Origin: Gemmatimonadota bacterium | GTDB lineage: Bacteria; Gemmatimonadota; Gemmatimonadetes; Longimicrobiales; Gaopeijiaceae | Assembly: GCA_028875075.1 (NCBI GenBank) | Contig: JAPPGF010000006.1 | Location: forward strand, 1-64,000 | Length of the DNA: 64,000 bases | Reading direction: 5' to 3' | In this document: positions 23,615-31,133 of the stretch, piece by piece | How the letters are laid out: each line of letters begins with the position of its first letter | How positions within the stretch are numbered: the first letter of the stretch is position 1 | Notes under the pieces: model-generated | Database searches by the model: none | The model's input: only the letters and a program-made list of their open reading frames with translations | Told to the model about the DNA's origin: nothing | Position numbers and translations under genes: made by a program

Positions 23615-24892
23615 ATGACTTATGAAACACGGCCTACGGAGTCCCTCACCCTGAGCGCGAGTGCCGGAGAGCACGCCGTCGGGCCATCCGTCCCCGGGGG
23701 CAGTGCGCCCCGGGTGGATGTCGTCCGGACGACCGTGGTGGTCAGTCTGGCGCACGCGCTGGTCGACGCCTACGCCGGGTTCGTGCCTCCGCTGTTGCCT
23801 CGAATCATGGACAAGCTGGGGCTCTCGATCGCCCTGGCCGCCACGGTCGCGATGACCTTCTCGCTGGCCACGGCGGTGCTGCAGCCGATCCTCGGATGGC
23901 TGTCCGACCGCTGCTGCAGACGAGCCTTCGTCATAGGCGGGCCGCTGCTGTCGGGTGTCTTCCTCTCGCTGATCGGGCTCGCTCCCACCTACTCCGTGCT
24001 CCTGGCCTTCCTGATCCTCGCGGGCCTGGGGAACGCGGCCTTCCACCCGCCCGGGGCGGCGCTGGCCGCCAGGGTGGAAGCCGGCGCGGGCAGCGGGGCA
24101 CGGGTGTCGGCGTTCGGTTTCGCGGGAGCGGCGGGCTATGCCGTCGGACCGGTCGCGGTCGTCTGGCTGGTGGCTCACCGGGGGCTCGAGGGGATGTGGG
24201 TGGCGATGCTTCCCGCTCTGCTCCTGACGCCCGTCGCGCTCCTCGCATTGCCGCGTCCGCCCGCGTCCCGACCGGGTCGGCTCGACCGCGGGGCGCTGCG
24301 CGAGCTGCTCGCAGATATCGTCGGACCCCTCGCCGTGGTGTTCGCCATCAGCACGGTGGCGGCCTTCATCCAACGCGTGTACCTGACCCTCGCGCCGATC
24401 ATAGTGGCGCAGGCGGGAGGCTCCGAGGTCCGGGGCGCGTACGCGGTGAGCGTCTACCTGGCGGCGCAGGCACTCGGGACGGTCCTCGGCGGCTTCCTCA
24501 CCGATCGCATGGATCGCAGGACGCTGCTCGTGACGCTGAGCCTCGCCGCGATTCCCGCGCACGCTCTGGCGTTCGCTCTCCACCCGGGCTCCGGCGCCGG
24601 CCTGACCGCCGCGGCTGTCGCGGGTTTCTTGAACATGGCGATGGTTCCTCCGGTCGTGGTCATGGCCCAGGAGATGCTTCCCGCACGTGCGGCCCTGGGC
24701 TCCGGGATCGTGCTGGGGCTGGCCTGGGCGGTGGCGTCGGTGGCCGTGATCGCGGTCGGCGCCGTTGCCGACTACACCGGACCACTCTCGGCCGCGCTGC
24801 TGTCGGTACCGCTCCTCCTGGGTGCGACGGTGCTGGCCCTCCATCCGTCGCTGGCGCCTCACGCCCGCGGGAGCACGGGCTCTCCGACGTAG
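23615..24892 (+). CDS. MFS exporter of the Fsr (fosmidomycin resistance) type
   Basis: 425 residues with about 12 membrane segments. After a 35-residue soluble lead, the Fsr-family pattern is clear: SLAHALVDAYAGFVPPLLPR, the MFS motif A equivalent LGWLSDRCCRR, GLGNAAFHPPGAALAA (Fsr signature, His-Pro near residue 147), a second motif A-like FLTDRMDRRTLL, and MAMVPPVVVMAQEMLP in the C-terminal half. Fsr proteins export fosmidomycin and related compounds by proton antiport; the native substrate here is unknown. ATG 23615 has no clear Shine-Dalgarno, so a leaderless message or a later start is possible. Confidence 0.88.
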   Translation: MTYETRPTESLTLSASAGEHAVGPSVPGGSAPRVDVVRTTVVVSLAHALVDAYAGFVPPLLPRIMDKLGLSIALAATVAMTFSLATAVLQPILGWLSDRCCRRAFVIGGPLLSGVFLSLIGLAPTYSVLLAFLILAGLGNAAFHPPGAALAARVEAGAGSGARVSAFGFAGAAGYAVGPVAVVWLVAHRGLEGMWVAMLPALLLTPVALLALPRPPASRPGRLDRGALRELLADIVGPLAVVFAISTVAAFIQRVYLTLAPIIVAQAGGSEVRGAYAVSVYLAAQALGTVLGGFLTDRMDRRTLLVTLSLAAIPAHALAFALHPGSGAGLTAAAVAGFLNMAMVPPVVVMAQEMLPARAALGSGIVLGLAWAVASVAVIAVGAVADYTGPLSAALLSVPLLLGATVLALHPSLAPHARGSTGSPT

Positions 24893-25126
24893 CGAAGCGC
24901 CCTCGGCTCCACGCAGGGAAGGGGGGACGATCCCCGGCCCGGCCCCCGGGGCGACTCCAGCGATGCCGCGAGGTCGCCAGATGGCCTGCGAGCAGCGCGC
25001 CCGGCACTTCGCTCGATTGACCGAAGTCCGTGCCAGGACTAGCTTTCGCCGTTCTTCGAGCGCCGCCCTCGGACTGCGATTCGGGCGCCTCCTTCCGCAC
25101 CCTCGCGAGCGTCCCGCCCAGGTATC
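24893..25126. other. Intergenic
   Basis: About 230 bases between the MFS gene and the TPR gene, same direction. A G+C-rich inverted repeat around CCCCGGCCCGGCCCCCGGGG (near 24931-24952) could act as a weak stem-loop. Confidence 0.35.
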
Positions 25127-25831
25127 ATGGCCAAGCGCCGGCACCCCATTTCCAGACGCGGCATGTCCGCGCAGCCAGCCGAGACCGAGGACGTCCTCAT
25201 CGAGAAGACCCTCTGGCTGACCGGTTGGGCCCGCCGACACCGGCATATGGTCACGCTCGGAGCCTTGGCCGTCGGCGCGCTCGTGCTGGCCGCCGTCTAT
25301 TACGTCAACTTCCGGAGCCAGCACCTGGAGCAGGCGGCCGTCCAACTGGAGCGCGTGAGACAAAACATCGTTGTGGGTGACACGGCAGTGGCCACTGTCG
25401 AGCTGTCCCAGTACCTGCAGGCCTTCGGCGACACCCCCTACGCGGACGAGGCGAGCCTTATCCTGGGCGAACTGTACATGTCGACCGGGCGGGCGACCGA
25501 GGCCGTCGAGACCCTCGGTCCGAGGGCCGATCCCTCGGAGCCGCTCGGCCTCCAGGCCCTCGTCCTCCTGGCCCAGGCTCGTGAGCAGCAGGGCGATCTC
25601 GACGAGGCGGAGCGCCTTCTTCTACAGGTTGCCGACGGCGCCGAACTGGACTTCTTCATCCATTCCGCCCTCGCCGATGCGGCCCGGATCCGCCAGGCCC
25701 GGGGGGACCCCGCCGGCGCCGCCGACCTCTACAACCGTCTCCTCGACGATATGGACGACGAGGCGCCGACGCGCGCCCTGTACGAGATGCGCCTCCAGGA
25801 GGCGGAGACCCGGGCAGGCGCAAGCGCCTGA
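25127..25831 (+). CDS. Single-pass membrane TPR protein (YfgM/CcmG-like topology)
   Basis: 234 residues from ATG 25127. A short cytosolic N-terminus is followed by one membrane segment (residues 42-60, VTLGALAVGALVLAAVYYV) and a periplasmic helical domain of about 170 residues with TPR-like pairs: YADEASLILGELYMSTGRAT, LQALVLLAQAREQQGDLDEA and AARIRQARGDPAGAADLYN. The architecture equals YfgM (ancillary SecYEG translocon subunit/BamB neighbour in other bacteria). Here bamB is not adjacent, so the family name is tentative. Confidence 0.75.
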   Translation: MAKRRHPISRRGMSAQPAETEDVLIEKTLWLTGWARRHRHMVTLGALAVGALVLAAVYYVNFRSQHLEQAAVQLERVRQNIVVGDTAVATVELSQYLQAFGDTPYADEASLILGELYMSTGRATEAVETLGPRADPSEPLGLQALVLLAQAREQQGDLDEAERLLLQVADGAELDFFIHSALADAARIRQARGDPAGAADLYNRLLDDMDDEAPTRALYEMRLQEAETRAGASA

Positions 25832-26180
25832 GCCCCCACGGCCTTATCGCGGCATCGCTCGCCCTGGCCAGCCGGCCATCCGCGTGAGCGTCTGCTCGCA
25901 CGCGACAACCGAGGCCGACATCCAAAGAACCGTGGAGGCGTTTGCCGCAGCGCTTTGTGATCCGGCGATCGTCCGATGCACCCGGAGACTCGACAGCCGG
26001 ACCGCCCGCCTGCCATCCCGACTTTACTGCGCATAATAGATATTATGTTAGGTTACGGTGCGGACGAGGCCCCAACGCGTGGATTCCCCCTCTTCCCCCG
26101 CCGCCCGAACAGGGCGAGTAGGCCTCGCGGCCGTCGCGCCCGCTCTGCCCCGTTCACGCAGGCGCCGCGTTCCCGGCCCC
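25832..26180. other. Intergenic with an A+T-rich palindrome
   Basis: About 350 bases between convergent TPR and egtD genes. It contains CATAATAGATATTATG at 26032-26047, a 7+2+7 inverted repeat in an otherwise G+C-rich stretch. No gene recognised. Confidence 0.45.
26032..26047. repeat. Perfect 16-base inverted repeat
   Basis: CATAATA-GA-TATTATG. It resembles a dimeric regulator's binding site but lies between convergent gene ends, with only low-complexity frames on either side. Role unknown. Confidence 0.5.
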
Positions 26181-27140
26181 TCAGGCTACCGTGAGACCGG
26201 CGATCCAGAATCGGTCGCGCGCATCGGCCCAGAGGGTTGAGCGGGTGAATCCCGAGGCTGCCGCCAGCTGATCGAGGCGGACTCGGTCATATTTGTAGGA
26301 GGACTCGGTCCAGATGGTCTCGCCGGCCTCGAAAGAGATGCGGACGTCGGCGACGCGGACGCGCTGGTCCACGAGGCTCTCCAGGTGCATCTCGATCCGG
26401 CTGGCCTCGGCATCGAAGAAGGCCCGATGCCGGAACCGGCTCTCGATGAAGTCGGCGTCGAATTCGCGATTGAGGCGGGTCAGGAGGTTCAGGTTGAACG
26501 CCGCCGTGAGCCCCTGGGAGTCGTTGTAGGCCGCGTTCAGCACGGCGGGATCCTTGCGTCGGTCCACGCCGAGCAGGAGCACTCCCCCCTTTCCGAGGCC
26601 CCGGGCCACACGGCGCAGGAAATCCGCCGCTTCGAGGGGCGTGAAGTTGCCGATCGTGGACCCGAGGAACGCCGCCACGCGTGGGATTTCGGGCGGGAGC
26701 GTCGGGAGCGAGAACGGGCGCGTGTAGTCCGCCCACACGGGGTGCACGGAGAGCCCGGGGTGGTTGGCGGCGGTCTCCGCCGCCACCCGCACCAGCTGCT
26801 CGCGGGAGACGTCGATGGGAACGTAACCGGAGGGCCTTTGGAGACGGTCGAGCAGCAGCCTCGACTTGACGCCGGACCCGCTCCCGTACTCGATGAGCGT
26901 GCAGCCCGGCCCGGCGAGGGTTGCCATCTGAGCGCCGCGCTCACGCAGAATCTCCGTTTCGGCCCGGGTCAGGTAGTACTCGGGCAGCTCGCAGATCCGC
27001 TCGAACAGGCGCGCCCCTTCGGCGTCGTAGAACAGCTTGGGCGGAAGCTTCTTGGGGCTCCCCTGAAGACCCTCGCGCACCTCGGCCACCAACGGCGCGG
27101 GATGGGGACTCGACCGTTGGACGTTTGCGCCCTGGATCAT
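26181..27140 (-). CDS. egtD: L-histidine N-alpha-methyltransferase
   Basis: 319 residues. EgtD trimethylates histidine to hercynine, the first step of ergothioneine synthesis. Visible family blocks: LPPKLFYDAEGARLFERICE, then LPEYYLTRAETEIL, SAM motif LIEYGSGSGVKSRLLLD, VPIDVSREQL, FLGSTIGNF (residues about 165-173), GGVLLLGVDRRKD, and a histidine-binding tail WTESSYKYD. Start ATG 27140 overlaps the egtB stop by four bases (ATGA), so the genes are cotranscribed as egtB-egtD. Full length for the family. Confidence 0.96.
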   Translation of the reverse strand: MIQGANVQRSSPHPAPLVAEVREGLQGSPKKLPPKLFYDAEGARLFERICELPEYYLTRAETEILRERGAQMATLAGPGCTLIEYGSGSGVKSRLLLDRLQRPSGYVPIDVSREQLVRVAAETAANHPGLSVHPVWADYTRPFSLPTLPPEIPRVAAFLGSTIGNFTPLEAADFLRRVARGLGKGGVLLLGVDRRKDPAVLNAAYNDSQGLTAAFNLNLLTRLNREFDADFIESRFRHRAFFDAEASRIEMHLESLVDQRVRVADVRISFEAGETIWTESSYKYDRVRLDQLAAASGFTRSTLWADARDRFWIAGLTVA

Positions 27141-28498
27141 CCGGGCGCGTCGGGACCCGTCGCCAGACGAATCCCCGTGAACGGCCAGCGGGCGCTCGCG
27201 GCGAAGAAGTTGCGGTACGTCGCGCGCGCGTGCGTGCGTGGAGTGGCGAAGGACGCACCCCGCAAGACCCACTGGTCGCTCATCCACTTCCCGTTGTATT
27301 CGCCGATCGCTCCCGACGGGGGCTGGTAGCCGGGATAGGCGACGTAGGGGCTTGCAGTCCACTGCCAGAGCTCCCCCGCCATCTGGGTCAGCCCCGCGCC
27401 GTCCTCGGCGACCGCAGCCGGCGCGGGACGAAAGTGAGTGCCCTCGACGAAGCTGCCGTCCGGGAGCCTCTCGTATGCGTCCCCCTGCCCCGCCTCGCGG
27501 GCGGCCACCTCCCACTCCGCCTCGGTGGGCAGCCGGCGCCCCGCCCACCGCGCGTAGGCGTCGGCCTCGTAGTAGCTCACGTGGCTCACCGGCTCGGCCG
27601 CCCCCAGCGGACGCGTCCCGGCCAGCGTGAATTCCGTCCAGTCGGCAGCGGATGGGTCCGGCCCGCTCCGCGTCCAGTACATCGGGGCATCCCAGCGCGC
27701 CTCCTGGACCGTCGACCACCCTGCCGAGAGCCACAGCTCCGGGCGGCGGTAGCCGCCGTCCCGCACGAACGCGAGGTACTCTGCGTTCGTCACCAGGCGG
27801 GTTGCGAGCGCGAACGGCTCCAGGAACACGCGGTGAGCCGGGCCTTCGTTGTCGTAGCTGAACCCCCTGCCCCCATGGCCGATCCAGCGAAGTCCCTCGC
27901 CGAAGTCGCGCCACCGCAGCGGGGGCGGATCCCGCGGCTCCGGCCCCGGGTGCGGCGTGTAGCTGGGCTTCAGCGGGTTGGTCCAAAAGACGTGCTTGAT
28001 GTCCATAAGCAGCAGCTCCTGATGTTGCTGCTCGTGATGCAGCCCGAGTTCGATCAGGCGGACCGCCGGATGACGGTCGTCTCCGGCCAGGCCATGGAGC
28101 AGCTCCCCCATGGCATCGTCGATCCGTGCGCGGTAGGCGAACACCTCGGCCACGGTCGGGCGGGTGGCCAGACCACGCTGCGCTCGGCAGTGCCGCTCGC
28201 CCACCTGCACGTAGTACGAGTTGAAGAGGAAGGCGAAGCGTGGATCCTGCGATGCGTAACCGGGCAGGTGTTCGGCCAGGACGAACGTCTCGAAGAACCA
28301 GCTCGTGTGCGCCAGGTGCCACTTGGTGGGGCTCACGTCGGGCATCGAACTCACGACGAAGTCCTCGATCTCGAGCGGCTCGCAGAGCGCCTCGGTCTGC
28401 CGGCGAACGGCCCGGTAGCGGTCCTCGAGCGTCCCGGGCACTGCGTCGGTCCGAGCGCCGATCGGGGACGACGATGGAGGAGCACGGAGTGGTGGCAC
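27137..28498 (-). CDS. egtB: Ergothioneine/hercynylcysteine sulfoxide synthase
   Basis: 453 residues. EgtB is a non-haem iron enzyme joining hercynine to a thiol with oxygen. The DinB-like N-terminal domain gives the iron ligands: His61 in KWHLAHTSWF and the HHEQQHQE helix (residues 154-161). The C-terminal FGE-like (formylglycine-generating-enzyme) domain shows GLRWIGHGGRGFSYDNEGPA, the block VSYYEADAYARWAGRRLPTE, GELWQWTASPY and VLRGASFATP. Whether gamma-glutamylcysteine or cysteine is the thiol cannot be told from sequence. No egtA, egtC or egtE gene is adjacent. Confidence 0.95.
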   Translation of the reverse strand: MPPLRAPPSSSPIGARTDAVPGTLEDRYRAVRRQTEALCEPLEIEDFVVSSMPDVSPTKWHLAHTSWFFETFVLAEHLPGYASQDPRFAFLFNSYYVQVGERHCRAQRGLATRPTVAEVFAYRARIDDAMGELLHGLAGDDRHPAVRLIELGLHHEQQHQELLLMDIKHVFWTNPLKPSYTPHPGPEPRDPPPLRWRDFGEGLRWIGHGGRGFSYDNEGPAHRVFLEPFALATRLVTNAEYLAFVRDGGYRRPELWLSAGWSTVQEARWDAPMYWTRSGPDPSAADWTEFTLAGTRPLGAAEPVSHVSYYEADAYARWAGRRLPTEAEWEVAAREAGQGDAYERLPDGSFVEGTHFRPAPAAVAEDGAGLTQMAGELWQWTASPYVAYPGYQPPSGAIGEYNGKWMSDQWVLRGASFATPRTHARATYRNFFAASARWPFTGIRLATGPDAPG

Positions 28499-28645
28499 GA
28501 TGCGGCGGGCTATCCTTGTGGGGCAGACCGCTGAGGGCCTCCGGCGAGCGGGCGGCGGCGCGGGTCAGTCCTGCGGCAAGGACATAAGGTGGCGGTCACG
28601 GTCCGGGAAGCAAGGGCGCGCGGCCGCCGAGCCAACGCCCCTCGT
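28499..28645. other. Short intergenic
   Basis: About 150 bases between the end of the glycan operon (methyltransferase) and egtB. It should contain the egtB promoter; none is clear. Confidence 0.35.
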
Positions 28646-29353
28646 TCAGGTCCTGCGTCCTAGCATCGCGATCCGTCGCCGCATGAGCGGCACCGCGGCC
28701 ATCAGCGCCCGCTCCACCGAACGCAGGCCGGGAAGGTGCGACTCGGCGTAGTACTCCTTCTCGAGCACGAAGCCCTCCCCCTCCAGGAGGCCCCGCAGCC
28801 GGTCCATGGACTTGTAGTCCACATGGGTCGGGTCGGACTTGAGCACGATGCCCCGGTTCTTCAAGACTTCGATCAAGTGCCCACGGTGCGGGGTCCATAT
28901 CGAGAATCGGCCCCCCGGCCGCAGCAGCCGACGGGCTTCGGCGGCGACCCGCGCGGAGTCGTCGGGATAGAGGTGCTCGAACAGGTCGGCCGCGATCACC
29001 AGATCGAACGACTCGGCTGCGAGCCCGGTGTCGCCCGCGTCGGCGTGGACGAACTGCGCGTTGGCGAGCCCCAGGACGGCCTTGCGGCGCTGACAGATCT
29101 CGACGCTCCTCTTGCTGAAGTCGACTCCGACGATCTCGGCCACGCGCGCCGCCAGCACCCATTCGAACGTTCCCCAGCCGCAGCCGAGATCCACGACTCG
29201 CTCCTCGGGCAGCGGATCGTAGATCTGGAGCACCTTCGCGATCCGATAGCGCTGGAACGCGGTCTCGAGGTCGGCCAGGCGCTTGGCGCCGGACTCGAAG
29301 TAGTCGGATCGGTCGTAGTAGCCGGCGTCGACGCGCTCGGGGCGACCGCTCAC
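28646..29353 (-). CDS. Class I SAM-dependent methyltransferase (cyclopropane/glycolipid-type)
   Basis: About 235 residues from GTG 29353, chosen because it gives a four-base GTGA overlap with the upstream synthase gene, in line with the rest of the operon; ATG 29398 would overlap by 49 bases. SAM motif I is VVDLGCGWGTFEWVLAA, motif II IVGVDFSKRSVEI, then DLVIAADLFEHLYPDD and LLRPGGRFSIWTPH. The tail (HVDYKSMDRLRGLLEGEGF ...) is typical of methyltransferases acting on sugars or lipids. It is the last gene of the seven-gene glycan operon; the exact substrate is unknown. Confidence 0.85.
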   Translation of the reverse strand: MSGRPERVDAGYYDRSDYFESGAKRLADLETAFQRYRIAKVLQIYDPLPEERVVDLGCGWGTFEWVLAARVAEIVGVDFSKRSVEICQRRKAVLGLANAQFVHADAGDTGLAAESFDLVIAADLFEHLYPDDSARVAAEARRLLRPGGRFSIWTPHRGHLIEVLKNRGIVLKSDPTHVDYKSMDRLRGLLEGEGFVLEKEYYAESHLPGLRSVERALMAAVPLMRRRIAMLGRRT

Positions 29354-30162
29354 AGTCGACCGAGCACCTGCTGGATCCTGAGCCACCACACTCGCCACAC
29401 CGCTTCCAGCACGATGCGCTTGCTCATCTTCGACTCGCCCGATTCGCGCTCGGTGAACACGATGGGGATCTCGACCATGCGAAAGCCCTTCCGGAACGCA
29501 CGGAGCTTCAGCTCGATCTGGAAGGCGTAGCCGTTGGACTGGATGCGTTCCAGGTCCAGCGCCTCGAGAACTTCACGCCTGAAGCAGTTGTAGCCGCCGG
29601 TGGCGTCGCGCAGCGGCAGCCCGGTGACGGTGCGCGCGTAGAAGCTGCCGAAATAGCTGATCAGCAGCCGACCCATCGGCCAGTTGACGACGTTTATGCG
29701 CCCGCCGACGTACCGCGATCCGATCACCACTTCGGCCGAGCGCGCCGCGTCGATGAGGGTGGGCAGCTTCCCGGGGTCGTGGGACATGTCGGCATCCATC
29801 TCGAAGACGAGCCGGTAGGACCGCTCGAGCGCCCACCGGAAGCCTGCCACGTAGGCACGGCCGAGGCCGTCCTTCGCGCCGCGCCGCAGCACGTGCAGCC
29901 GCGCCTCGCGAGTGGCCATCTCCTCGGCCAATGCGGCGGTGCCGTCCGGGGAATTGTCGTCCACGACCAACACCTCCAGGCGTGGATCCTCTCCCAGCAC
30001 GAGCGGCACGATTCGCGCCACGTTGTCGCGCTCGTTGAACGTCGGCATCACGACCAGGAGACGATCGCCCGTGGAGAACGTGACCTCGCCGCCACGGCCG
30101 GTGGCGGGGGTCCCGCTGTCGGCGCCGCGCCCGTCCGGGAGCCCTGGCCGGCGCTCCTTCAT
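29350..30162 (-). CDS. Polyprenol-phosphate mannose synthase-like glycosyltransferase (GT2)
   Basis: 270 residues from ATG 30162. It lacks C-terminal membrane segments and has the DPM1 pattern: VVMPTFNERDNVARIVPLVL, then VLVVDDNSPDGTAAL, GLGRAYVAGFRWALER, the catalytic DxD-like FEMDADMSHDPGKLP, GSRYVGGRINVVNWPMGRLL, then RDATGGYNCFRREVLEA and EIPIVFTERESGESKMS. It should transfer mannose or a related hexose from the nucleotide sugar to polyprenyl phosphate at the inner face of the membrane. The start overlaps the flippase-like gene by four bases. The adjacent YfhO-like protein may use the product (inference). Confidence 0.9.
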   Translation of the reverse strand: MKERRPGLPDGRGADSGTPATGRGGEVTFSTGDRLLVVMPTFNERDNVARIVPLVLGEDPRLEVLVVDDNSPDGTAALAEEMATREARLHVLRRGAKDGLGRAYVAGFRWALERSYRLVFEMDADMSHDPGKLPTLIDAARSAEVVIGSRYVGGRINVVNWPMGRLLISYFGSFYARTVTGLPLRDATGGYNCFRREVLEALDLERIQSNGYAFQIELKLRAFRKGFRMVEIPIVFTERESGESKMSKRIVLEAVWRVWWLRIQQVLGRL

Positions 30163-31133
30163 ACGCCTTCTCCCGTTTCGGCGCCGATCGCCTCGGCGCG
30201 CATGCCCGCCAGCCAGAAGGCTCCGGCAGGGATCACTTCGACGGCGGTGCTCCACACGCGCCCCGCCGTGGCGGCGAGCGCCGCACCCGCAGGACCCAGC
30301 GTCGGCGCAAGGAGCACGATCAGGGAAGCTTCCCTGACGCCCAGCCCCGCCGGAGCGAACAGCGCGGCATAGCCGAAGACGTAGGCGGCGGCGAACGCCG
30401 GGCCGACGACGGACAGCTCGCCCTCAAGCGAGAGTCCGCGTACCAGAAGCCAGAATGCCAGGGCGTACGCTGCCCAGTTGAGCGTGTAGAGCGTCAGCCA
30501 GCGAAGGCCCGCGAGGGTGCCGACCTTGGCGTCGTCCGGCGAGTGGGGGGCAACGATGCGGAGCCACAGCCGCATGAGGGGGCGAAAGAGCGCGGGGATC
30601 GTGAGGGCCGAGACGACGATGGCGGCGCCTCCCAGCACCGACCACATGAGCACCGCGCTGATGCCCGCGTCGCTACGCAGAACGGAGAGCGCGCCGATGA
30701 GCGTCGCCGCCGCGAGGCCCACCGCCTGGCCGACGACGGCCGCGACCGTGGCGACGGCCGGGGAGACGCCCTCCCTCCGCGCGAGGAGCGCGAGACCCGC
30801 GATCTGCCACAGCTTGCCCGGCACGTACCGCCCTAGGTTCGCCACCAGATAGATCCGAACCGCCCGCCCGGCGGAGAGCCCGGGCCCCCCGAGGTCGCGC
30901 ACCATCCGGCCCCAGATCCAGCCCGAGACCGCGTAGCCGCCGGCGAGTACGAGGCACGACGCCGTGAGCCACCCCCAGCGCGGCGGCCCCAACCCCTCCG
31001 CGTCGGCCAGCTCCGAGAGCCCCGGGCCCAGTCGCTCGACGATGAACCAGGTGACCAGCGCCGTGAGCGCGAGCTGTGCCGTCCGCGCGAGCGCCCGGCG
31101 AGGCCGGCTCCCGGACTCACCCGGGCTCTGCAT
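30159..31133 (-). CDS. LPG synthase/flippase-like integral membrane protein (UPF0104)
   Basis: 324 residues from ATG 31133, which overlaps the end of the YfhO-like gene by 17 bases. Eight or so membrane segments are visible. Family landmarks of the lysylphosphatidylglycerol synthetase transmembrane region: IYLVANLGRYVPGKLWQIAG, GVSPAVATVAAVVGQAVGLA, the motif LYTLNWAAYALAFWLLVRG, and FAPAGLGVREASLIVLL. Such proteins lacking the GNAT domain accompany glycosyltransferases and probably move lipid-linked sugars. It sits between the synthase and the YfhO-like gene. Confidence 0.85.
   Translation of the reverse strand: MQSPGESGSRPRRALARTAQLALTALVTWFIVERLGPGLSELADAEGLGPPRWGWLTASCLVLAGGYAVSGWIWGRMVRDLGGPGLSAGRAVRIYLVANLGRYVPGKLWQIAGLALLARREGVSPAVATVAAVVGQAVGLAAATLIGALSVLRSDAGISAVLMWSVLGGAAIVVSALTIPALFRPLMRLWLRIVAPHSPDDAKVGTLAGLRWLTLYTLNWAAYALAFWLLVRGLSLEGELSVVGPAFAAAYVFGYAALFAPAGLGVREASLIVLLAPTLGPAGAALAATAGRVWSTAVEVIPAGAFWLAGMRAEAIGAETGEGV

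Noticed and set aside
23612-25363. A 583-codon minus-strand frame
   Set aside because: Antisense to the MFS gene and reads as His/Arg/Gly-rich noise.
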